Source: an uncultured Peptococcaceae bacterium | GTDB lineage: Bacteria > Bacillota > Dehalobacteriia > UBA4068 | Direction of reading: 5' to 3' | Assembly: GCA_947307285.1 (NCBI GenBank) | Contig: CAMZIS010000013.1 | Span: 1-13,659, forward strand | DNA: 13,659 nt | In this document: positions 6,464 through 12,593 of the stretch, piece after piece | Layout of the letters: each line of letters opens with the position of its first letter | Numbering within the stretch: the first letter of the stretch is position 1 | The notes under the pieces: model-generated | The model's input: only the letters and a program-made list of their open reading frames with translations | What the model was told of the DNA's origin: nothing | Database searches by the model: none | Made by a program: the position numbers and the translations under genes

Positions 6464-7215
6464 ATATCCTATTGACCAACGATGACGGCATCGAGGCCTA
6501 CGGCTTGAAAGTGCTGGCTCTTGAGCTTTCCCGCATCGGCCGGGTCAGCCTGGCCGCGCCGGAAAAGAATCACAGCGGCGCCGCTCACGGCATGACGGTG
6601 ACCCAACCCCTGCGGGCCACGCCCAAAGAATACGCCGGCATCACCGGCCCGGCCTGGGCCATCAGCGGCACGCCGGTGGATTGCGTGAAGCTGGCCATCG
6701 ATCAGCTGCTGCCGGAGAAACCAGACATCGTTATCTCCGGCGTCAACAACAGCCCCAATTTGGGCACAGATATCGTCTATTCAGGCACTGTGGCCGCGGC
6801 GCTGGAGGGATGGCTGCATCAGCTGCCCGCACTGGCCGTCTCCGTGGCCAACGAATTCCGCCATACGGATGAGGGCAACTACGAACTGGCCGCCCGCATC
6901 GCGGCGGACTTCGCGGAAAAGCTGGTCAGCGGCGAGATACCTCGCACTTTGCTTAATGTCAACGTCCCCGGCAACGTGCCGCAGGACGTGCGCGGCATAA
7001 AATACGCCGGCATGGGCTGGCGCTGGTACACAGGCGCCTATGAAAAACGCACCGATCCCAACGGCCATGATTATTTCTGGCTGACAGGCAAGCCTTACGA
7101 CACGCCCACCGACGGCACCACGGACGTGGAAGTCATTGCCGAAGGCTATGTCTCCGTCACGCCGCTGTTTTCCGATCTGACCGACCGGGAGCTGCTGCGT
7201 CGCCTCAGAGGCTGA
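6460..7215 (+). CDS. surE: 5'/3'-nucleotidase SurE
   Basis: A 251-residue SurE, close to the 253 residues of E. coli. This family dephosphorylates nucleoside 5'- and 3'-monophosphates (and polyphosphate in some species) in a divalent-metal-dependent way. It begins MNILLTNDDG with metal ligands Asp8 and Asp9, then Ser39 in KNHSG and Asn96 in SGVNNSPNLG, followed by DIVYSGTVAAALEG. The ATG at 6460 overlaps the lepB TGA in an ATGA arrangement, indicating translational coupling. An in-frame upstream start would place an alien segment before the conserved MNILLTNDDG, so it was not used. The 3' end overlaps the convergent spoVB-like gene by 11 bp. Confidence 0.96.
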   Translation: MNILLTNDDGIEAYGLKVLALELSRIGRVSLAAPEKNHSGAAHGMTVTQPLRATPKEYAGITGPAWAISGTPVDCVKLAIDQLLPEKPDIVISGVNNSPNLGTDIVYSGTVAAALEGWLHQLPALAVSVANEFRHTDEGNYELAARIAADFAEKLVSGEIPRTLLNVNVPGNVPQDVRGIKYAGMGWRWYTGAYEKRTDPNGHDYFWLTGKPYDTPTDGTTDVEVIAEGYVSVTPLFSDLTDRELLRRLRG

Positions 7216-8689
7216 AGCTACGCCCACAACTGAAGAGAGTAAGCAGATAAGCGACTGCCGCCCCGGCGATGCTGAACCAAGCGCCGCCGCCGGCGGCCGT
7301 TTTTTCGCAGATCAGCCAGGCCGCAAAGGCGGCCGCCAGCGCCAGCAGGGGAGGGCCGGCGATCTTCAGCCAGGGCAGCCCCTGCCGCAAATGACGGCGA
7401 ACGGTAGCAAGATGCAGCAGGGTCCCGCACAGCCAGGCCAGATCCGATGCCAGAGCAGCGCCGTAAATGCCGACATCGGGCAGGGGTACCAGCAGGACCA
7501 CGCCCACAAGCAACAGACAGCCGGAGACAGTGTTATTGATCAGCAGCCGCCTTACGTCGCCCAGCCCCTGTATGATGCCGGCCAGCGTCATCTGCAGATA
7601 GAAAAAGATGCCGCCCGGCGCCAGCGCTCTGAGGATAGGCGCGGCCGGGGCATTGTGGAACAAAAGGGCGCACAGCGGCTCGGCATATAAGAACAGCAGC
7701 GTCATGCCGGGCAGGGTGCAGATAATGGTGGCCTGCAGCGGACGTTGGATGTATGGCTGCAGGGCTTCCGGCGCCCCGGCGTTTTCCGCCACCGCAGGCA
7801 TGACCGCCGTTGCCAGGGCGGAGGCAAAGACCCCCGGCAGATGAAGCAGAGTCAGGGCTACGCCGGAAAAGCGTCCGTAGATCTCGGTGGCCGCGCTCAC
7901 GCTGCAGCCGGCGGTCTGCAGACAAAAGGGTATCAGATAGGCCTGCAGCATCAGCAGAGCGCTGTTCACCAGCCTGCCGCCGGTCATGGGCAGTCCGTAA
8001 GAGAGCAGGCGGCGGGCAGCCTGCATATGCCTTCTTTCCCGGCCGGCCGACACAGGCTTCCTGCGCCGGATACTGCCTGTCAGCGCCAGATAGAGGAATC
8101 CCGCCAGTTCGCCGCCGACCGTAGCCAGGGAGACTCCCGCTGCCCCTTGCTCCAGCCCCAGGCCCAGCAACCGTGGCACCAGATAAAGCCCCAGCGCTAC
8201 CCGGGCGACCTGCTCCGTGTTTTGGCTCATGCCCAATACTCCCAGATCACGCCGGCCCTGGAACCAGCCGCGCCAGGCAGAGGCCAGGCTGACGATGAAG
8301 ACGGCAGGCGTAATGGCAAGCAGGCTCATCTCCACCCGGGGATCTGCGGCAAAATAAAGCGCCAGCTTAGGGGCAAGAGCTGCCGCTACCAGGGAAACGC
8401 CCAGGCCGCTGATGAGAAGCAGACGGCGGGTAACGCTGAAGCTCGTCTCGCTGTTGCTCCTGTCTCCGGCCACGCTTTGAGCCAGGGCCGGCTGCAGTCC
8501 CAGCCCGGCCAGGACCAGCAAAAAGGAATAGACCGGAGTGACCATCTCCACCAGGCCTATGCCTTCGGCGCCCAGCAGGCGCACCAGCGCCACCCGGTAG
8601 TAAAAGCCCAGTCCTTTTACCAGCACGTTGGAGGCAAAGAGCAGTGCCGTACCGTAAACCAATGAGTGGCGGAGCTTTTTTCTCTTCAT
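7205..8689 (-). CDS. SpoVB-like polysaccharide/lipid II flippase (MOP superfamily)
   Basis: A 494-residue polytopic membrane protein of the oligosaccharide flippase group (MurJ, Wzx, SpoVB), expected to have about 14 helices. It resembles B. subtilis SpoVB (518 residues): an N-terminal GLGFYYRVALVRLLGAEGIGL segment near 26-46, ITPAVFIVSLASAWRGWFQG at about 126-145, MSQNTEQVAR at 154-163 and GGELAGFLYL further on. SpoVB is thought to flip peptidoglycan precursors for the spore cortex; the related YtgP/MurJ act in vegetative wall synthesis, so a vegetative role is possible. Start at 8689: no convincing Shine-Dalgarno precedes it. A CATATAGT element (8702-8695 on the minus strand) is only 5 nt from the ATG, so its promoter use is doubtful. 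No terminator is visible; its stop lies inside the end of surE. Confidence 0.88.
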   Translation of the reverse strand: MKRKKLRHSLVYGTALLFASNVLVKGLGFYYRVALVRLLGAEGIGLVEMVTPVYSFLLVLAGLGLQPALAQSVAGDRSNSETSFSVTRRLLLISGLGVSLVAAALAPKLALYFAADPRVEMSLLAITPAVFIVSLASAWRGWFQGRRDLGVLGMSQNTEQVARVALGLYLVPRLLGLGLEQGAAGVSLATVGGELAGFLYLALTGSIRRRKPVSAGRERRHMQAARRLLSYGLPMTGGRLVNSALLMLQAYLIPFCLQTAGCSVSAATEIYGRFSGVALTLLHLPGVFASALATAVMPAVAENAGAPEALQPYIQRPLQATIICTLPGMTLLFLYAEPLCALLFHNAPAAPILRALAPGGIFFYLQMTLAGIIQGLGDVRRLLINNTVSGCLLLVGVVLLVPLPDVGIYGAALASDLAWLCGTLLHLATVRRHLRQGLPWLKIAGPPLLALAAAFAAWLICEKTAAGGGAWFSIAGAAVAYLLTLFSCGRSFSL

Positions 8690-8740
8690 ATTCGACTATA
8701 TGCGAAAAGAAGCAAATTTTTCCTTGATTTCGGAGAGGAT

Positions 8741-8769
8741 TTTAGAAGTGATTATATAATATATATAAT
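8741..8769 (+). promoter_or_regulatory. AT-rich promoter of the EF-G-like gene
   Basis: TTTAGA (8741-8746, 4 of 6) and a perfect TATAAT (8764-8769) lie 17 bp apart. A second TATAAT at 8755-8760 and an extended -10 TGCTAATAT (8781-8789) are further candidates. The whole stretch from 8751 to 8789 is strikingly A/T-rich against a roughly 60% GC background, and it is the divergent region between the spoVB-like and EF-G-like genes (8690-8823). Confidence 0.6.
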
Positions 8770-8823
8770 TCGGTTATATATGCTAATATGGTTTTAAAGC
8801 CGTTTAAGGAGGATATCAATCAA

Positions 8824-10872
8824 ATGAAGGTTTACCCGTCTGAAAAGATTCGCAATGTCGGTATGGTGGCCCACCAGGGCGCAGGCAAGACCTCTCTTAC
8901 CGAAGCTCTGATCTTCAATACCGGCGCGACCACTCGCCTGGGCACGATCGAAGCCGGCAATACGGTCGCCGACTATCATCCCGAGGAACTGAAGCGCAAG
9001 AGTACCGTCAACACTTCTTTGGTCGCCTGCGAATGGCGGGATCACAAGATCAATGTGGTTGATACTCCCGGTTTCTCCGATTTCTTCGGTGAAGTCTGCA
9101 GCACGCTCAGGGTGGCCGATTCCCTGGTCATGGTGATCGACGCCAACGGCGGCGTGGAAGTGTCCACCGAGATCATCTGGGAAATGGCTGACGATAAAAA
9201 GATCCCCATGATCGCTTTCGTCAACAAGCTGGACCGCGAGAACGCCGATTTCTTCAAGGCCGTGGACGACATGAAGGCCAAATGCACCGGCTTCAGCCAG
9301 GCCCGCCAGGTCATCCCCGTAGAGCTGCCCATCGGCAAGGAAGCCGGCTTCAACGGCGTGGTCGATCTGATCAACCTCAAAGCCTACAAATACGAAAACG
9401 GCAAGTCCAGCGAGATCCCCATCCCCGGCGATATGCAGGGCCAGGTGGATGAATACCGCGAAGCCATGATCGAAGCCGCCGCCGAAGGCGACGACGACAT
9501 CATGATGAAGTACCTGGATACCATGGAGCTGACCGAAGAGGAGATCATCCTCGGCCTCAAGGGCGGCGTGGCCAACGCCAAGGTCGTGCCCGTGCTGTGC
9601 GGCTCTGCCACCAAGAACATCGGCTGCGACAAGCTGCTGGACCTGCTGGTCGATTACGGCGCCTCTCCGCTGGCTCATATCGATGCCGCCGCCGCTTCCG
9701 CCGCTCCGGCCGCGCTGATCTTCAAGACCATGGCCGACCAGTTCGTGGGCCGTATCTCCATGTTCAAGGTCTATTCCGGCAAGCTCAAGGGCGATTGCAC
9801 CATGTTCAACGCCAACAAGGGCGTGGATGAAAAGGTAGCTCAGCTGTCCACCATGCAGGGCAAGACTTCCATCCCTCTGCCTGAGCTCAACCTGGGCGAT
9901 ATCGGCGCCGTGGCCAAGCTCACCGCCACCGTCACCGGCGACACCCTGACCACCAAGGATTCCGGCATCGTGCTGGACGGCATCGAATTCCCGGTGCCCA
10001 ACCTGTCCGTGGCCATCGTGCCCAAGACCAAGGCCGACGAAGACAAGCTGGGCAACGCCATCAACCGTCTGCTGGAAGAAGACCCCTGCCTGCGCTTCGA
10101 AAAGAACGCCGAGACCCGTCAGACCCTGATCACCGGCATCGGCGAAGCTCACCTTAACATCGTTATCGAGCGTCTGAAGAAGTTCAACGTGGAAGTTTCC
10201 ACCGCCGACGTGAAGGTAGCCTATCGCGAAGCCATCCGCGGCAAGGCCGAACACGTCCAGGGCAAGCATAAGAAGCAGTCCGGCGGTCACGGCCAGTACG
10301 GCGACGTCATCATCAATATGGAGCCGGATTACGAAAACGACTTCACCTTCGAAGAACAGATCTTCGGCGGTTCCGTGCCCAAGCAGTACATCCCCGCCGT
10401 GGAAAAGGGAATGCGCGAATCCCTGTCCGAAGGCATCCTGGCCGGCTTCCCGGTGTCCAATATCAAGGTCACCCTGATCGACGGTTCCTACCACGACGTG
10501 GACTCTTCGGAAATGGCCTTCAAGATCGCCGCCAACCTGGCCTTCAAGAAAGCCTGCGAACAGGCCAAGCCCATCCTGCTGGAGCCGGTGATGAACGTTG
10601 ACATCCTGGTGCCCGACGAATTCATGGGCGACATCATGGGCGACATGAACACCAAGCGCGGCCGCATCATGGGCATGGAAAAGATGGGCACCCGCCAGCT
10701 GATCCACGCGCAGGCGCCTCTGGCCGAGCTGCAGCGCTACACCATCGACCTCAAGTCCATCACCCAGGGCCGCGGCAAGTTCACCATGACCTTCGATAAA
10801 TACGAAGAAGTCCCGGCCAACATTGCCGAAAAGGTCATTGCTCAGGCCAAGGCCGAAAAAGAAGCCGAATAA
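8824..10872 (+). CDS. Elongation factor G-like translational GTPase (EF-G2 type)
   Basis: A 682-residue EF-G homologue with all five domains. G1 is AHQGAGKTS (16-24), G3 is DTPG (80-83), G4 is NKLD (134-137) and G5 is GSA (260-262). Domain IV carries KQSGGHGQYGDV, and the C-terminal domain V is complete. It differs from canonical EF-G, which has AHIDAGKTT and DTPGH: the catalytic His is Phe84 (DTPGF), as the EF-G2-like group usually has Tyr there (for example DTPGY in Thermus EF-G-2). It is also alone, not in a str operon with rpsL, rpsG and tuf. The exact role (back-up translocase or ribosome recycling) is unknown. Start: AAGGAGG (8806-8812) precedes ATG 8824; the in-frame ATG at 8788 lies within the promoter and has no ribosome binding site. 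Codon bias is extreme, suggesting high expression. It is monocistronic, between its own promoter and terminator. Confidence 0.93.
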   Translation: MKVYPSEKIRNVGMVAHQGAGKTSLTEALIFNTGATTRLGTIEAGNTVADYHPEELKRKSTVNTSLVACEWRDHKINVVDTPGFSDFFGEVCSTLRVADSLVMVIDANGGVEVSTEIIWEMADDKKIPMIAFVNKLDRENADFFKAVDDMKAKCTGFSQARQVIPVELPIGKEAGFNGVVDLINLKAYKYENGKSSEIPIPGDMQGQVDEYREAMIEAAAEGDDDIMMKYLDTMELTEEEIILGLKGGVANAKVVPVLCGSATKNIGCDKLLDLLVDYGASPLAHIDAAAASAAPAALIFKTMADQFVGRISMFKVYSGKLKGDCTMFNANKGVDEKVAQLSTMQGKTSIPLPELNLGDIGAVAKLTATVTGDTLTTKDSGIVLDGIEFPVPNLSVAIVPKTKADEDKLGNAINRLLEEDPCLRFEKNAETRQTLITGIGEAHLNIVIERLKKFNVEVSTADVKVAYREAIRGKAEHVQGKHKKQSGGHGQYGDVIINMEPDYENDFTFEEQIFGGSVPKQYIPAVEKGMRESLSEGILAGFPVSNIKVTLIDGSYHDVDSSEMAFKIAANLAFKKACEQAKPILLEPVMNVDILVPDEFMGDIMGDMNTKRGRIMGMEKMGTRQLIHAQAPLAELQRYTIDLKSITQGRGKFTMTFDKYEEVPANIAEKVIAQAKAEKEAE

Positions 10873-10884
10873 TCAGTTTTACGC

Positions 10885-10912
10885 GAGGGCGGGTCATCCC
10901 GCCCTCTTTTTT
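10885..10912 (+). terminator. Rho-independent terminator of the EF-G-like gene
   Basis: A perfect 9-bp G/C-rich stem, GAGGGCGGG (10885-10893) and CCCGCCCTC (10898-10906), with a TCAT loop, followed by six T residues (10907-10912). It starts 12 bp after the stop codon. Confidence 0.96.
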
Positions 10913-10940
10913 CATTTGCCGTCCTCCCGCCGCATAAACT
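10912..10940 (+). promoter_or_regulatory. Candidate sigma-E-type promoter of spoIIM
   Basis: TCATTTG (10912-10918) matches about 5 of 7 positions of the sigma-E -35 consensus (K-M-ATATT). CATAAACT (10933-10940) matches 7 of 8 of CATACA-H-T. The 14-bp spacer fits. It lies between the EF-G terminator and spoIIM; no good sigma-A promoter is visible in this gap. In B. subtilis spoIIM depends on sigma-E. The expected start would fall almost at the ribosome binding site. This is tentative. Confidence 0.4.
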
Positions 10941-10961
10941 GTGCCGGGGAGGATAGGAGTT

Positions 10962-11585
10962 ATGCTGTGGGAAAAACTGAAAGCGGTCTTGCTGCACCGG
11001 GATCTGGCGGCACGCCCTGCTGATTATATCCTGCCCGCAGTCTGCGCCGCGGCCGGCGCGGCCTGCGGCTGGCTGGCTCCGGCAGGCTGCTTCGGCGCGG
11101 CTCCGGACGAGATCGGGCCGGCGCTGGAAAGCTATCTGTCGCGTCTGCCGGCGGCGGGGTTAGTCCCCGGCCGGGAGCTGCTCGCTTTTCTCAAATGGAA
11201 CGGCGGCCTGCTGCTGGCGCTCATGCTCAGCGGCCTTTATGCCGTGGGCCCTGCCTTTATCCTGGCCCTGATCTTCCTGCGCGGTTTTTCCTTTGCCTTC
11301 AGCGATTATTACCTGGCCTGCGCTAAAAGCCCCGCCGCCGCGTTTTTGCTTGCGGCGTCGATCCCGCCCCAGGCTTTGGCCCTTCTTGTCTGCCTGCGGG
11401 GAGCGAGAGCGGCGCTGGACCTGTGCAGTGCCCGGCGCCAAAGCACGCTGCCGCGGCGTAAAGGCCAGCTTTATAAGGAATACTTCGCCTCCTTTTTGAC
11501 CTGCCTGCCTGCGCTGCTGTTAGCCGCTTTTTCCCACTCCCGCCTGCTGCCTTTGGCGCTGGCTCTGTTCCACGGGGCGGGCTGA
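10962..11585 (+). CDS. spoIIM: Stage II sporulation protein M (SpoIIM)
   Basis: A 207-residue membrane protein, close to the 214 residues of B. subtilis SpoIIM, with about five hydrophobic segments (roughly residues 22-42, 80-96, 97-118, 124-146 and 176-203). SpoIIM-like hallmarks are the FLKWNGGLLLALMLSGLYAVG to LIFLRGFSFAF core and the ASIPPQALALL helix start (compare LPQNLL in Bacillus). SpoIIM works with SpoIID and SpoIIP in the complex that remodels septal peptidoglycan during forespore engulfment, acting from the mother-cell membrane. The ATG at 10962 is preceded by GGAGG (10948-10952) at 9 nt; an upstream in-frame GTG at 10941 has no such site. Context supports the call: xerD and deoB follow, as in Bacillus, although fur is absent here. 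The sequence is unusually Ala/Leu-rich, so identity by eye is limited; it could be a diverged copy. Confidence 0.82.
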   Translation: MLWEKLKAVLLHRDLAARPADYILPAVCAAAGAACGWLAPAGCFGAAPDEIGPALESYLSRLPAAGLVPGRELLAFLKWNGGLLLALMLSGLYAVGPAFILALIFLRGFSFAFSDYYLACAKSPAAAFLLAASIPPQALALLVCLRGARAALDLCSARRQSTLPRRKGQLYKEYFASFLTCLPALLLAAFSHSRLLPLALALFHGAG

Positions 11586-11638
11586 GGGCAGGAAAAAGGG
11601 GCGGCAGCCCGAATTGTCTTTAATGAAGGTGGCTGATT

Positions 11639-12592
11639 ATGCCAAAAAAGAATGCTTTTCCGCAGCCTGCGTCAAAAAAAACTACCGCCATGGAGCAGGC
11701 TGTCAAGGATTATATCGATTCTCTGGATCTGGAACGCTCCATGTCCGCCAACACCCGGGACAGCTACGGCCGGGATCTGCAGGCCTTTGCCCGCTGGCTG
11801 GAGCAGCGCGGGGTAATGGATCCGGTCCGGCTTGATCCCGACCTGATCCGGGATTTTCTGGCTGCCCAGAAAAAACAGGGCCGCGCCGCCTCCACCATTT
11901 CCCGGCGTATGTCGGCCATCCGCGGCTTCTGCCGTTATCTGGCGCAAAAGCATATACTTGAGACCGACGTAGGCGCTCATCTGCGGGCGTCCCGGGGGCA
12001 AAGACCTTTCCCGGACGCCCTGAGCGAAGCCGATATGGACAAGCTGCTGCAGCTGCCGGATACGTCCACCGCCCTGGGCATACGCGACAAAGCCATGCTG
12101 GAGATATGCTACGGCTGTGGGCTGCGGGTCTCGGAGCTGGTGGAGCTCACATTGCACGATATGGATTTCGAAGCGGGATTCATCCGCGTGCTGGGCAAGG
12201 GCTCCAAAGAACGCATCGTGCCACTGGGCGCTTTCGCCGAAGAAGCTCTGGCGGATTATATGGAAAACAGCCGCAATGTGCTGCTCAAAGGCAAACGGAC
12301 CCAGCAGCTCTTCGTCAATGGCAGAGACGGAGGCAAACTGTCCCGCAGCGGTTTTTTCCGCATCCTGGACGCCTACGGCAAAAAGCTGGGCAAAAAGATA
12401 CATCCCCATGCCCTGCGCCACAGCGCGGCCACCCATATGCTGGCCAACGGAGCCGATCTCCGGGTGATCCAGGAATTCCTGGGCCACAGCGATATCAGCA
12501 CCACTCAAATCTACGCTTCCCTGGAGCGTAGCCAGCTCAAGGGCATCTATAACAGATATCATCCCCGTTCCGGGCTTTTCAAAGGAGAATAG
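11639..12592 (+). CDS. xerD: Site-specific tyrosine recombinase XerD
   Basis: A 317-residue tyrosine recombinase with the SAM-like N-terminal core-binding domain (about residues 18-105) and a full catalytic domain. The active-site set is Arg163 (CGLRVSEL), Lys187 (GKGSKERIVPL), His257 and Arg260 (HPHALRHSAATH), His283 (LGHSD) and nucleophile Tyr292 (TTQIYAS). The spacings are identical to E. coli XerD (Arg148, Lys172, His244, Arg247, His270, Tyr279). XerD with XerC resolves chromosome dimers at dif during division, and the gene's place before deoB supports XerD rather than an integrase or XerC. It carries a 17-residue basic N-terminal extension before MEQAVKDYI. The start at 11639 is favoured by AAGGTGG 6 nt upstream. 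It follows spoIIM after 53 bp with no terminator and ends 1 bp before deoB, so the three are probably co-transcribed. Confidence 0.95.
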   Translation: MPKKNAFPQPASKKTTAMEQAVKDYIDSLDLERSMSANTRDSYGRDLQAFARWLEQRGVMDPVRLDPDLIRDFLAAQKKQGRAASTISRRMSAIRGFCRYLAQKHILETDVGAHLRASRGQRPFPDALSEADMDKLLQLPDTSTALGIRDKAMLEICYGCGLRVSELVELTLHDMDFEAGFIRVLGKGSKERIVPLGAFAEEALADYMENSRNVLLKGKRTQQLFVNGRDGGKLSRSGFFRILDAYGKKLGKKIHPHALRHSAATHMLANGADLRVIQEFLGHSDISTTQIYASLERSQLKGIYNRYHPRSGLFKGE

Positions 12593-12593
12593 C

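Noticed and set aside
7745..8665. Plus-strand frame of 306 codons opposite the spoVB-like gene
   Set aside because: Composition is Gln/Arg/Gly-rich without motifs, while the minus-strand protein is a clear membrane flippase.
8788..8823. In-frame ATG at 8788 as the EF-G-like start
   Set aside because: It lacks a ribosome binding site and overlaps the promoter; AAGGAGG at 8806-8812 serves the ATG at 8824.
8794..10707. 637-codon open frame on the minus strand opposite the EF-G-like gene
   Set aside because: The plus-strand product is an unmistakable EF-G; the antisense frame results from its codon bias (few TTA, CTA or TCA codons) and its translation is low-complexity.
11599..11610. GGGC-GGCA-GCCC mini-hairpin between spoIIM and xerD
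   Set aside because: A 4-bp stem without a T-run; not a terminator or attenuator.
11639..12592. Tyrosine recombinase as a sign of a mobile element or integron
   Set aside because: Spacing of catalytic residues and the spoIIM-xerD-deoB context identify chromosomal XerD; no attachment repeats or cargo genes are seen.
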